A model generated the notes under the pieces. That model was not told the DNA's origin and made no database searches. It saw nothing but the letters and a program-made list of their open reading frames with translations. This document shows positions 8,224 through 16,913 of a stretch of 64,000 nt of DNA, piece by piece; position 1 is the first letter of the stretch, and every line of letters starts with the position of its first letter. Source of the stretch: Pelagibius sp050043265 (lineage in GTDB: Bacteria > Pseudomonadota > Alphaproteobacteria > Kiloniellales > Kiloniellaceae); NCBI GenBank assembly GCA_050043265.1, contig JBHJIR010000002.1, positions 25,908 through 89,907 on the forward strand, in the 5' to 3' direction. The position numbers and the translations under genes were made by a program.

Positions 8224-9402
8224 TCAGCTCTGCAGGACGACGGCGGCGTTGGGCGTCCAGGTCAGATAGACCCGTTCTTCCCAGGTAATCGGCCGCTCGA
8301 TCAGGCGCGCCATGTTGGCCTGGGTGACGGTCGCCATTTTGCCGCTGTCCAGCTTCACGTGATAGATCGACAGGTTGCCGAGGTAGCCGATGTCCCAGAC
8401 CTCGCCGGCAATGCAGTTGCGCGTCCCGGGCGGCGGCGCCTCCTTGGAGATCATCATCTTTTCGGGCCGCAACGCGACCCAGACCTGACGGCCTTCTGGC
8501 TCGTCGCCGCTGGGTCCAGTCTCGATGACGCAGCCGGCGTCGGCGCTCTGCACCAGCATGTGGTCGCCCTCGCGTCCGCTGACGCGGCCTTCCAGGATGT
8601 TCACCTCGCCGATGAAGTCGGCGACATAGCGCGAGTTGGGGAATTCGTACAGCTCGCCCGGGGTCGAGACTTGGGCGATGCGGCCGTGGTCCATCACCGC
8701 GATGCGGCTGGACACGGTCATCGCCGCTTCCTGGTCGGGGGTCACGATCACGAAGGTGATGCCGGTCTCTTCCTGGATGTTCATCAGCTCGAACTGGGTC
8801 TGGGTGCGCAGGTTCTTGTCCAGCGCGCCCAGCGGCTCGTCGAGCAGCAGCATCTTCGGCTTCTTCACCAGGCTGCGGGCCAGGGCGACGCGCTGGCGCT
8901 GGCCGCCGGAGAGCTGATGTGGCTTGCGCCTGGCGAAGGAGCCGAGCTGCACCATCTCGATGACCTCGGCAACGCGGCGGTCGATCTCCTCCTTCGGCAC
9001 GCCGTCCTGCTTCAGGCCGAAGGCGATGTTCTTTTCCACGTTCATGTGCGGGAACAGGGCATAGGACTGGAACATCATGTTGACCGGCCGCTGATAGGGC
9101 GGCACGCCCGACATGTCCTCGCCCTCCAGCAGGATCTTTCCCTCGGACGGAGTCTCGAATCCGGCCAGCATGCGCAGCAGGGTCGTCTTGCCGCAGCCCG
9201 AGGGGCCGAGCAGCGAGAAGAACTCGCGCTTGTAGATGTCGAGGGACACATTATCGACGGCGACGAAATCGCCGAAGCGCTTGGTGACACCGACGATCTG
9301 CACGTGGGGCTTTTCGTTGGGGTCGTTCCACGGGGCCCAGCGTTGCCGTGCGGCTGAACTGCCGCTGCGTGCCGCGTTTGCGGCGGTTCCTACGTCACTC
9401 AT
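8224..9402 (-). CDS. potG: Putrescine ABC transporter ATPase PotG, with switch-loop His replaced by Pro
   Basis: Cytoplasmic ATPase of the PotFGHI importer, 392 residues: an ABC domain, then a C-terminal TOBE-type regulatory domain. Walker A is GPSGCGKTT, the signature is LSGGQRQRVALARS, and Walker B is MLLLDEPLGALD. The switch (H-loop) region reads VIVTPDQEAAM, where the family has VTHDQEEAM: the histidine that positions the gamma-phosphate is Pro222 (codon CCC at 8737-8739, one base from CAC). The second ABC cluster in this window keeps VTHDQEEAM. The protein is otherwise full length. It is separated from potF by 117 bp that contain a strong hairpin. Confidence 0.93.
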   Translation of the reverse strand: MSDVGTAANAARSGSSAARQRWAPWNDPNEKPHVQIVGVTKRFGDFVAVDNVSLDIYKREFFSLLGPSGCGKTTLLRMLAGFETPSEGKILLEGEDMSGVPPYQRPVNMMFQSYALFPHMNVEKNIAFGLKQDGVPKEEIDRRVAEVIEMVQLGSFARRKPHQLSGGQRQRVALARSLVKKPKMLLLDEPLGALDKNLRTQTQFELMNIQEETGITFVIVTPDQEAAMTVSSRIAVMDHGRIAQVSTPGELYEFPNSRYVADFIGEVNILEGRVSGREGDHMLVQSADAGCVIETGPSGDEPEGRQVWVALRPEKMMISKEAPPPGTRNCIAGEVWDIGYLGNLSIYHVKLDSGKMATVTQANMARLIERPITWEERVYLTWTPNAAVVLQS

Positions 9403-9479
9403 CCGATCATCCCCCGCCGCTCATCGCCCCGCTTGCACAGCTCCAATCGGTAGCCTGCAAGATGCTCCCAAAAGCAATC

Positions 9480-9508
9480 GGCCCCGCTCCCTTGCCAGGG
9501 GCGGGGCC
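9480..9508 (-). terminator. Hairpin between potF and potG (partial terminator / mRNA stabiliser)
   Basis: An 11-bp stem (9480-9490 pairing with 9498-9508, one G-T pair) with a 7-base loop. On the minus strand it is followed by GATTGCTTTT, only a short T run. It sits after the potF stop and before potG, the place where binding-protein-dependent operons often carry a stem-loop that lets the binding protein be made in excess. Effect inferred; structure read directly. Confidence 0.6.
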
Positions 9509-9519
9509 GTTGGCCGAAC

Positions 9520-10620
9520 TTACTGGCCGCTCTTCACCTTGGTCCACAGGCGGGTGACCACCCGCTGAACCTTCGGGGAATAGGGAGACACCGTGTAGAG
9601 TTTCTCCACCGCCGCCGGAGAGGGATAGATTGCGGCATCGCCGATCACGTCCTCGTTCAGGAGCGCCTGGGAGTCCTTGTTGCCGTTGGCATAGTAGACG
9701 TAGTTGGACGCCTTGGCCGCGACTTCGGGCTTCATGATGTAGTTCAGGAAAACGAGGGCGTTGTCCGGATGCGGGGCATCGGCGGGAATTGCCATCTGGT
9801 CGAACCACATCAGCGCGCCCTCGTCGGGGATGACGTAGTTCAAGGTGACGCCGTTGTTGGCTTCGCCGGCGCGGTCGCGGGCCTGCAGCACGTCGCCCGA
9901 CCAGCCGATCGCCAGGCAGATGTCGCCGTTGGCCAGACCGTTGATGTATTCGGACGAGTGAAACTTCTGAATGTAGGGGCGCACCGCCATCAGCACGTCT
10001 TCGGCCTTGGCGATCACATCGGGGTCCTGGCTGTCCGGGTCCTCGCCGATGTAGTTGAGCGCCGCCGGGATCAGTTCGGTCGGCGCGTCCAGCACGTGGA
10101 TGCCGCAGTCGGCGAACTTGGAGACCACTTCAGGATCGAAGAACATCTTCCAGGAGTTGACCGGCGCATCGGGCATGCGCTCATTGATCATTGCCTCGTT
10201 ATAGCCGATGCCGGTGGTGCCCCACATGTAATTGATCGAGTAGTCGTTGCCCGGATCGTACTTGAGGGTCCGCTTTTCCACGACGTCCCACATACTCTTC
10301 AGGTTCGGCAGCTTCGACTTGTCGAGCTTCTGGAACACGCCGGCCTGGATCTGGCGGGCCAGGAAGGTGCCGGTAGGCACCACGACGTCGTAGCCCGAGC
10401 TACCGGCCAGCATCTTGGTCTCCAGGACTTCGTTGGAATCGAAGACGTCGTAGACGACCTTGATGCCGGTGTCCTTCTCGAACTCCTCCAGGATCGACTC
10501 GTCGATGTAGTCGGACCAGTTGTAGACGTTGACGACCTTGTCCTGGGCCTGGGCCGGGCCCGTTGCCAGGGCGAGCGCGAGCAGCGCACCCGCCGGGGCG
10601 AGAATTTTGGATGTGATCAT
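9520..10620 (-). CDS. potF: Periplasmic putrescine-binding protein PotF
   Basis: Solute-binding protein of the putrescine importer, 366 residues. It has a Sec signal peptide (MITSKILAPAGALLALALA..., cleavage near AQAQ-DK), then the PotD/PotF fold start VVNVYNWSDYIDESILEEFEKDTG. Segments such as NYMWGTTGIGYN and CLAIGWSGDV match polyamine-binding proteins. A good GGGAAGCAGGT Shine-Dalgarno precedes ATG 10620. First gene of the operon potF-potG-potH-potI, with a likely excess of PotF through the hairpin downstream. Putrescine is preferred over spermidine by family resemblance only. Confidence 0.94.
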   Translation of the reverse strand: MITSKILAPAGALLALALATGPAQAQDKVVNVYNWSDYIDESILEEFEKDTGIKVVYDVFDSNEVLETKMLAGSSGYDVVVPTGTFLARQIQAGVFQKLDKSKLPNLKSMWDVVEKRTLKYDPGNDYSINYMWGTTGIGYNEAMINERMPDAPVNSWKMFFDPEVVSKFADCGIHVLDAPTELIPAALNYIGEDPDSQDPDVIAKAEDVLMAVRPYIQKFHSSEYINGLANGDICLAIGWSGDVLQARDRAGEANNGVTLNYVIPDEGALMWFDQMAIPADAPHPDNALVFLNYIMKPEVAAKASNYVYYANGNKDSQALLNEDVIGDAAIYPSPAAVEKLYTVSPYSPKVQRVVTRLWTKVKSGQ

Positions 10621-11318
10621 ACCTGCTTCCCTGTTGACGTGACTTCATGGCAGCGCTTATGCGCGGCTTATCGGCCTCTGGGGCCCTTCCTCCTTTGATA
10701 TCAAGCGTCCGGGCGGCGCTTGTCAATCCCAGATCCTGCCCGGATCCTGCCCAGATCGGGCCCGGATCGGGCCTCGACGGCGCGCGAAATGCCGTGGAAT
10801 CGTTCGTGTTCCCGGCAATTCTCCCCGCCCTCTCCCTGTTCTCCCTCCGGGGCCCCAGGGGGAGCACCGGGGGACTGCCCTAACTTCGCCGTTTTTGCCC
10901 GGCAAACCTTCCTGCGAATATCCCGTCGAACACTCAGGCAAATATCTAGGTTGAGGAGGGGCTGTGGTTGACGATACCCTGACAACCCAGGGGTTTCCCC
11001 GACTCAACCTCGGGTGGCTCGGTTTTGCGCCGGGCGCCAATGCTGGGAGGCATCGGGCGGGGCGTTTTGACATTAGGGTGTGTAGGCCCCGCGAGAGCTT
11101 GCGGCGCGTCTACCGGGCGAAGAATGGTGGCGGGCCAAATTTGTCACACCCGGGTGGATGCGTTGCGGATTAGGCACTTGGCGGCGTATCTTTAAGCAAC
11201 AGACTGGGCACGGCATTGCTCTCCCACCGCAGGTTTAGGATTTCGTTAAGAAATTGGGGTTCACGATTGACGGGTTCCGGGTTACAGCCGGGACGGTGCG
11301 AAGATCAGGAAAACGATA
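10621..11318. promoter_or_regulatory. 698-bp intergenic region upstream of the pot operon and the lipoprotein gene
   Basis: No gene supported. Next to potF there are overlapping dyads: TTGATATCAA at 10695-10704 and CAAGCG / CGCTTG at 10702-10707 and 10717-10722, plausible operator sequence for the pot operon. An 11-bp-period repeat follows at 10732-10775 (separate entry). The rest, to the lipoprotein start, shows nothing I can name beyond an AGGA Shine-Dalgarno just before 11319. Confidence 0.4.
10732..10775. repeat. Four tandem 11-bp repeats upstream of potF
   Basis: Four consecutive 11-bp units beginning GATC and containing GCCC: the first two read GATCCTGCCC plus one base, the last two GATCGGGCC(C/T) plus one or two bases. 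They can also be seen as two 22-bp units. The 11-bp period is close to one DNA helical turn. They lie about 110-155 bp upstream of the potF start codon. Confidence 0.7.
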
Positions 11319-11936
11319 ATGAGACTCCTAACCGGAGTCCTGGGGATGGCATTGCTGGGTCTTTCCGCGTGCGCGGAGCTGGGCATCCAGTTCCCCGATT
11401 TTCGCGGTCCGGCAGCGGAAACCGCGAGCCCTGTGCCTGTCGAGCAGGCATTGAGCAACGCGGGCAGGTTTCCTGAGGACGTGACGGAAGATGTGGCCAA
11501 ACTCAAGCCGCCGCCGCCGCTGCCGATCCGTAAGCCGGAAGTTCCCCAGGCCGCCATTGAAGCGACGCGTGTGCCCCAGGTCGATCCCGACTCGCTGGTC
11601 GGGCTCGACTTTGAGCGCACGACTGCCCTGTTGGGGGCCCCCGCGCTGCTGATCGAGGAACCGCCGGCGAAGATCTGGGCCTACAACGGCGCCAGTTGCG
11701 TCTTACATGTATTTTTCTATCCGAAGGTCGGTGGCAGCGATTTCCGTGTTCTGACGTATGAAGTGAAGGGCGGGCCGGAAGGCGAGGTGGCCAAGGCCGG
11801 TGAGGCCAAAGCCGGCGAGTCCAAGGATTTCGCCCGTCTTTGTTTGGGTGAACTGCTGGGGCAGGCCGAGGCGAAACGGGCGAACGACGCGACAGCGCCC
11901 GTGCAGCCGGTGAATGGGACGGCCGGCGGCAGTTAG
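11319..11936 (+). CDS. Putative lipoprotein of unknown function upstream of the two-component system
   Basis: 205-residue protein with a lipoprotein signal: hydrophobic start then LGLSAC, lipid-modified Cys18. A Pro-rich linker (KLKPPPPLPIRKPE) separates the anchor from a small globular region around residues 80-150 (LVGLDFERTTALLGAPALLIEE...WAYNGASCVLHVFFYP). That region recalls BamE/SmpA-like domains, in which a short helix-turn precedes LG.P and a W.Y strand, but the similarity is too weak to name it. The C-terminus is Ala/Lys/Glu-rich. It reads in the same direction as the regulator and kinase that follow after 60 bp, so an envelope-sensing role is possible but only inferred. Confidence 0.75.
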   Translation: MRLLTGVLGMALLGLSACAELGIQFPDFRGPAAETASPVPVEQALSNAGRFPEDVTEDVAKLKPPPPLPIRKPEVPQAAIEATRVPQVDPDSLVGLDFERTTALLGAPALLIEEPPAKIWAYNGASCVLHVFFYPKVGGSDFRVLTYEVKGGPEGEVAKAGEAKAGESKDFARLCLGELLGQAEAKRANDATAPVQPVNGTAGGS

Positions 11937-11996
11937 AGCTCCTTCGATGTGCGAGGTGCAGGCAAACAGTAAGGGGGCGCCGATGGCGCAAATGAG

Positions 11997-12767
11997 ATGA
12001 TGGCTGTACAGCCGGTCGTGACAGAGACCAATTTCAACCGTGTGTTCATCGTCGACGACGATGATCTGTTCCGCGAATCGCTGGGACTGAACCTGGCCGA
12101 GGAAGGCTACGAGGTGGTCGACTTCGCCAACGGCGAAAGCGCCCTCGAATTCATGATGTCCGGCGAGGAGGCCGAGGCCGTGCTGCTGGATTGGCGCATG
12201 CCGGGCCTCGACGGCCTTGCGGTGCTGCGCCGCATGCGCGAGTGCCGCATCCAGACCCCGGTGATCTTCCTCACCGTGCTGAGCGACGAGATCTACGAGG
12301 AAGCCGCCTTGAAGTGGGGCGCCGTCGACTTCATCGACAAGTCGCGGCGTCTGCCGATCATCCTGCAGCGCCTGAAGCTGATCACCGAGGGCGTGAAGCC
12401 CTCGGCCGAGGGCGGCGGCCCGACGCCGGCGGTGATCCGTAACGGCCCGCTGGAGCTGAAGACAGACATCAGCCGCGCCTTCTGGGACGGCAAGCAGGTC
12501 GACCTGACGCTCACCGAGTTTGCCATCGTCCTGTTCCTGGTCGCCCAGCAGGGCGGCGACGTCTCCTACCGCCAGATCTACGACATCGTGCGCGGCAAGG
12601 ATTTCGTGGCCGGCTACGGGCCGGACGGCTATCGGGCCAACGTGCGCTCCTTCATCAAGCGCATCCGCAAGAAATTCCGCGACGTCGACGACAATTTCGA
12701 CGGCATCGAGAACTATCCCGGCTTCGGCTACCGCTGGCACGATCAGAGCGGCAAGGGCGGGGCCTGA
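11997..12767 (+). CDS. OmpR/PhoB-family response regulator (ChvI-like)
   Basis: 256-residue transcriptional regulator. The receiver domain shows the acidic pair at VDDDD (residues 19-23), phospho-acceptor Asp65 in VLLDWRMPG, Thr93 in FLT and Lys115 in FIDKS. The C-terminal winged helix (from about residue 150) includes LTLTEFAIVLFLVAQQGGDVSYRQIYDIV and GYRANVRSFIKRIRKKFR. The kinase gene starts 5 bp downstream. The alphaproteobacterial setting suggests the ChvI branch (envelope or acid stress), but the partner kinase looks PhoQ-like around its histidine, so the orthology is uncertain. The first of two adjacent ATG codons was taken as the start. Confidence 0.92.
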   Translation: MMAVQPVVTETNFNRVFIVDDDDLFRESLGLNLAEEGYEVVDFANGESALEFMMSGEEAEAVLLDWRMPGLDGLAVLRRMRECRIQTPVIFLTVLSDEIYEEAALKWGAVDFIDKSRRLPIILQRLKLITEGVKPSAEGGGPTPAVIRNGPLELKTDISRAFWDGKQVDLTLTEFAIVLFLVAQQGGDVSYRQIYDIVRGKDFVAGYGPDGYRANVRSFIKRIRKKFRDVDDNFDGIENYPGFGYRWHDQSGKGGA

Positions 12768-12772
12768 CTGTC

Positions 12773-14338
12773 ATGGTGGCCCGGGTAGAAGGGCCGGCGC
12801 CGCCGCCGGTTTCCAGCAGCTTCTACTTTGGGCTACCGTTCCGCTCGCTGATCAGCAAGCTGGTGCTGCTGCTGGTCATCTTCTGTGCGGTGCCGATCAT
12901 CCTCTACGTCCAGTTCCGCGAGGCCGACGCGGAAAAGCGCTTCCTGCTGATGGAGAGCGTGCGCGAGCAGGGCCGCATGGTGGCTGAAAGCCTGCGGCCC
13001 CTGCTGGAGCAGCAGGAAATCTCCTCCCTGCCGCTGCTGAACGACGAGGTGGCGCGCTTTGCCACCAAGCAGACCGGGGTGAAGGTGCTGTTCCGTCCGG
13101 CCGGCGAGTTCGGTGCCGAGAGCTTCTTCTTCGTTGCCTCGCAGCCGACCATCGCGCCGACCGAACTGGCCGAGGAGCGTGACCGCCTGGTCGAGCGCGG
13201 CGTCTTCGACAATCTGGCGCAGAGCTGCTGGGGCGAACTGTCCATGGCGTTGCGCCACCGCCGGCCCTCGGGCGCCGAGGAACTGCTGACCTCGATCACC
13301 CCGATCAACACCGGCGCCGGCTGCTGGGCGGTCATCACCACCCACTCGACCACCGAGTTCCTCGGCACCTCGATCGACCAGCCATACTGGAAGACCATCG
13401 AGGTGCGCATCGCCGCCGCGATCTACTTTGCCATGGCGATTTTCACCATCGGCCTCTTTGTGTCGATCTGGCGTGGCCTGATGCGTTTCCGCCGTCTGGC
13501 GCGCAGCATCCGCACGGGGGCCAGCCACGTCAGCTTCGCTCAACAGAACCGGGTGCCTGAACTGGCGCCGGTGGCCGAGGAATTCGACCGCATGACCATG
13601 GCCCTGCAGGATTCGGCCGAGAGCATCCGCCTCGCCGCCGAGGACAACGCCCATGCCTTCAAGACACCGATCGCCATCATGCGCCAGTCGCTGGAGCCGC
13701 TGCGCCGCCTGGTGGCGCCGGAGGAGGTGCGCGGCCAGCGCGCCCTTGATGTGCTGGAGGTCTCCATCGACCGCCTCGACCACCTGGTTGCCTATGCGCG
13801 CCGGTTGGAGGAAACCACCGCCGAGCTGCTCGACCCGCCGCGTCAGCGTATCTCGCTGACCCACATGGTCGAGCGCATGCTGTCGGCCTACGCCGACACC
13901 TTCGCCAGCCGCCGCCTGATCCTCGACGCCCGCCTGCAGCCGGACATCAGCGTGCTGGCCGGCGAGGACCTGGTCGAGACGGTGCTGGAAAACGTCATCG
14001 ACAACGCCATCGAGGTGTCGCCGAACGGCTCGAAAATCATCGTCGAGTTGCGCGCCGTGCAGGGGCGCGCGGAACTTTCCGTGCTCGACCGCGGCCCCGG
14101 CGTGCCCCACGGTGAACTGACGCGGATCTTCGAACGCTACGTTTCCCTGCGCTCCAAGCCCAGGCCCGCCGCCGGCGGCGCCGGGGAAGAAGACGACGGC
14201 GGCGAGGGCGGCCCGCACATGGGCATAGGCCTGTGGATCGTGCGCCGCAACCTGCAGGCGATCGGTGGCAGTGTCCGGGCGGAAAACCGTCCTGACGGCG
14301 GCCTCGCCATGGTCATGCGCTTCCTGCTTGCCGACTGA
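12773..14338 (+). CDS. Membrane sensor histidine kinase (ChvG/PhoQ-like)
   Basis: 521-residue inner-membrane kinase. TM1 spans about residues 28-46, a periplasmic sensor domain of about 165 residues follows, TM2 is about 213-232, then HAMP, HisKA and HATPase_c domains. The phospho-accepting His is His294 in DNAHAFKTPIAIM; the residue after the His is Ala rather than the usual Glu/Asp, as in PhoQ-type HSLKTPL boxes. The ATPase shows NVIDNAIEVSPNG (N box), DRGPGVPHGE (G1) and GIGLWIVRRN (G2). It pairs with the regulator 5 bp upstream. A Gly/Asp/Glu-rich insert precedes the G2 box (around GGAGEEDDGGEGG). Confidence 0.92.
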   Translation: MVARVEGPAPPPVSSSFYFGLPFRSLISKLVLLLVIFCAVPIILYVQFREADAEKRFLLMESVREQGRMVAESLRPLLEQQEISSLPLLNDEVARFATKQTGVKVLFRPAGEFGAESFFFVASQPTIAPTELAEERDRLVERGVFDNLAQSCWGELSMALRHRRPSGAEELLTSITPINTGAGCWAVITTHSTTEFLGTSIDQPYWKTIEVRIAAAIYFAMAIFTIGLFVSIWRGLMRFRRLARSIRTGASHVSFAQQNRVPELAPVAEEFDRMTMALQDSAESIRLAAEDNAHAFKTPIAIMRQSLEPLRRLVAPEEVRGQRALDVLEVSIDRLDHLVAYARRLEETTAELLDPPRQRISLTHMVERMLSAYADTFASRRLILDARLQPDISVLAGEDLVETVLENVIDNAIEVSPNGSKIIVELRAVQGRAELSVLDRGPGVPHGELTRIFERYVSLRSKPRPAAGGAGEEDDGGEGGPHMGIGLWIVRRNLQAIGGSVRAENRPDGGLAMVMRFLLAD

Positions 14339-14695
14339 TCCCTTTTAATCCCTTTCTACGCCTGACCCATAGGTTGTTTTTCCCGGATCTCTTTCTGGGC
14401 GGGCCGCGGCGGCGGCTCCCTAATTATTGCTAAATTGTTTATTTTTCTGGGTTCGGCGCCACAACTTTGACGCACCAAATAGTTGCGGCGGCGCGCTACC
14501 TTGGCGTCGATGCGGAGCAAACGGACGTCTCATGTTGTCAGCCTTGGCAGCGTTCCCCTCGGCCCATTGGGGAGCGCGCCGGACGGCATGGGATCGGAAA
14601 GGGGAAGCACTCTGACGGCCCCTCCCTTCGGGTACTCCCCCGAGCTTCCCCTTCGCCGGCCGGGTGGCCCGAAAGCCCGGCCGGCGACCTCCGCT
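14339..14695. other. Intergenic region after the histidine kinase gene
   Basis: A short AT-rich stretch at about 14420-14450 is promoter-like in composition but has no clear -35/-10 pair. Nothing else is recognised. The hypothetical gene that follows could start further upstream in the same frame (14483), but those residues look like non-coding sequence. Confidence 0.35.
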
Positions 14696-15169
14696 ATGCA
14701 TGCTCCCGCGACACTGCCCGGTGGCATTGCGTCTAGCCTGCGCCGGCTGCGCGGCCTGCATCAGCGTCTGTCGCTCTGCCGCGTCAGTCTGGCCCCCGGC
14801 TGCGACAGCCGGCTCTGCGCCATCGACGACCGCTCGCTGATTGCCGAGCTGGCCGACGACGGCACGCTGCTCCTGATTTTCATCCCTCCCGCGGGTGTCG
14901 ACGATGCGGCGGCGGCCAGCGGTGTCTGCACCCGCCTGGAACAGGCCCTGCGGCAGGGCGGCGTGCCGCTGTGGGCCCTGCGGATCGCCATCCTGCACTG
15001 CGACGCCGCGGCCATCGACGATAGCGACACCACCCGCGCCGCCCTGCTGGATCTGCCCGCCCGCCCGCTGCTGAGCCCCGCAGGCCCTGTTGGCGACAGG
15101 GGCGTCGAGAGGGCCTCCGGAGGGGGCAGCGAGAACCTCTGTGACAGGGCCGCCGCGTTGTCTGCCTGA
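14696..15169 (+). CDS. Hypothetical protein
   Basis: Not recognised. From ATG 14696 the frame gives 157 residues: a basic, Leu-rich N-terminus (SSLRRLRGLHQRLSLCRVSL), a central part with strand-like segments (GTLLLIFIPP, ALRIAILHC), and a low-complexity Gly/Ala-rich tail. The central part could be a small alpha/beta domain. Codon use is GC-rich and fits the neighbours, and no competing frame on either strand is better. It is convergent with the MATE gene (36-bp gap). The start is uncertain. Confidence 0.45.
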   Translation: MHAPATLPGGIASSLRRLRGLHQRLSLCRVSLAPGCDSRLCAIDDRSLIAELADDGTLLLIFIPPAGVDDAAAASGVCTRLEQALRQGGVPLWALRIAILHCDAAAIDDSDTTRAALLDLPARPLLSPAGPVGDRGVERASGGGSENLCDRAAALSA

Positions 15170-15205
15170 CGGCGCCCTTTAAGCCGGCGGCCTCCGGGCC
15201 GCGAC

Positions 15206-16663
15206 CTAAGCGGCCTTGCCGTTTTTCCCCCGCAGCCCGACCGAACCTTCCAGTGCCGGATAGTAAAGCGCCATGGTCAGGCCGCGCGCCGCCGTGAACA
15301 GCATCAGGCTGAGCCACAGGCCGTGGTTGCCGAGCAGCGGCGGCAGCAGCCAGTTGGTGGCGAGGAAGACGCCCAGCGACAGCACCATGGCGTTGCGCAT
15401 GGCGGCGGTGCGGGTGGCGCCGATGAAGATGCCGTCCAGCAGGAAGCTCCAGATCGAGACCAGCGGCGAGGCGACCATCCACCACAGATAGGTTTCGGCG
15501 CTGAGGCGGACCTCGGGCAACGAGGTGAACACCGCGATGATCAGGGGGCCGCCCAGCAGCAGGGCGAGGCTGGCCACCAGCGCGCCGCCCAGGCCCCACA
15601 GGCTGCAGACCACAACGGCGCGGCGGAAGGTGCGGCGGTTGTCGGCACCGTGGGCGCTGCCGGCCAGGATTTCGGCGGCGTGGGCGAAACCGTCCAGGCC
15701 GTGCGAAACGAAGGACTGGAACTGCATGAGGATGGCGTTACCGGCCAGCACCACGTCGCCGAAGCCGGCGCTTTCCGAGGTGAAGATGCCAAAGGCCAGC
15801 ACCAGGCAAAGGGTGCGCAGGAAAATGTCGAAGTTGACCCGCATCAGCGCGGCGAGGCGCGCTGGGTCCTTCAGCCGCACCCAGTCACCCCGCCAGCCCC
15901 CCGGCCGGTCCTGGGCGCCGGGCAGGCGGCCCAGACTGTGCAGGGTCAGGGCCAGGCCGGCCAGCGCCGCGCTGCTCTCGGCGATCAGCGTCGCCCAGGC
16001 GACGCCGGCGACGTCCCAGCCGAGTCCCAGCACGAAGACCAGGTCGAGCAGGATATTCACGCCGTTCACCAGGATCTGCAGGGCCAGCGCGGCGCGCGGG
16101 CGCTGCACGCCCAGCAGCCAGCCGAGCACCACGTAGTTCACCAGCGCCGCCGGGGCGCTCCACACGCGGATGTCGAAGTAGATGGCGGTCTGCCCTTCGA
16201 CCTCGGCGCTGGCGTCCATGGCCCACAGCGCGACCTGGCCGAGCGGCGCCTGCAACAGGATGATCAGCGCGCCGAAGCCGAGCGCCAGCGCCAAGGGACG
16301 CAGCAGGCAGGCACGCAATTCGGCCGAGTCGCCGGCACCGTGGGCCTGGGCGGTGAAGCCGGTGGTCCCCATGCGCAGGAAACCGAAGCCCCAGAACAGG
16401 AAGCTGAAGATGACGCTGCCGACGGCGACGCCGCCGATATAGCTGGCATCCGGCAGATGGCCGACCACGGCGGTGTCGACCGCGCCCAGCAGCGGCGTGG
16501 TCAGATTGGCCAGGATGATCGGCCCGGCAAGCTGCCATACGCGGCGGTGCCAGGCGCCGTCGAGGTCGCCGGGGCGCAAGCCAGGATTGCCAGGCGGCGC
16601 TGAGGGCGTGCCGGGAGGTGTATCGGACGGCGGCGGGACGCTGGCGGTCATCGGAGGCGGCAA
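15206..16663 (-). CDS. MATE-family efflux transporter, DinF-like
   Basis: 485-residue inner-membrane exporter. After a 35-residue Pro-rich cytoplasmic tail, the MATE domain starts with VWQLAGPIILANLTTPLLGAVDTAVVGHL, typical of the DinF/NorM branch, and has about 12 predicted TM segments in two halves (second half from about residue 265). It should exchange cationic drugs or metabolites for H+ or Na+; the substrate cannot be predicted. The gene stands alone and is divergent from dgcN; the 250-bp shared upstream region holds a palindrome at 16833-16853. Confidence 0.9.
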   Translation of the reverse strand: MPPPMTASVPPPSDTPPGTPSAPPGNPGLRPGDLDGAWHRRVWQLAGPIILANLTTPLLGAVDTAVVGHLPDASYIGGVAVGSVIFSFLFWGFGFLRMGTTGFTAQAHGAGDSAELRACLLRPLALALGFGALIILLQAPLGQVALWAMDASAEVEGQTAIYFDIRVWSAPAALVNYVVLGWLLGVQRPRAALALQILVNGVNILLDLVFVLGLGWDVAGVAWATLIAESSAALAGLALTLHSLGRLPGAQDRPGGWRGDWVRLKDPARLAALMRVNFDIFLRTLCLVLAFGIFTSESAGFGDVVLAGNAILMQFQSFVSHGLDGFAHAAEILAGSAHGADNRRTFRRAVVVCSLWGLGGALVASLALLLGGPLIIAVFTSLPEVRLSAETYLWWMVASPLVSIWSFLLDGIFIGATRTAAMRNAMVLSLGVFLATNWLLPPLLGNHGLWLSLMLFTAARGLTMALYYPALEGSVGLRGKNGKAA

Positions 16664-16832
16664 AGTCGGATTGCGGTTGGGCGGCGATCATAAGGACCCG
16701 GGCTGCGATCGCAAAGGCTGACCAGCCTTGCAGGGAATGCACTGTGGCACGGCTTGGCCTTCCCGGCCGGTATCACTAAGATGCCGCCCGCACGGCACCG
16801 CCCACCCCGTCACCTGCGGGGCGCGGCCAAGG

Positions 16833-16853
16833 CATTCAATTGGTAATCGAATG
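16833..16853. promoter_or_regulatory. 21-bp palindrome upstream of dgcN
   Basis: Arms CATTCAATT and AATCGAATG flank a GGT spacer; 8 of 9 positions are complementary. It lies about 60 bp before the dgcN start and in the shared region with the MATE gene. This is the size and spacing expected of a dimeric repressor or activator site. No regulator gene is adjacent. Confidence 0.4.
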
Positions 16854-16913
16854 ACCGGCCCGGGAGCCTCCGGGGTTTCCACCAGGGCCGGCACAACAAG
16901 TTCCGAGGGGCGT

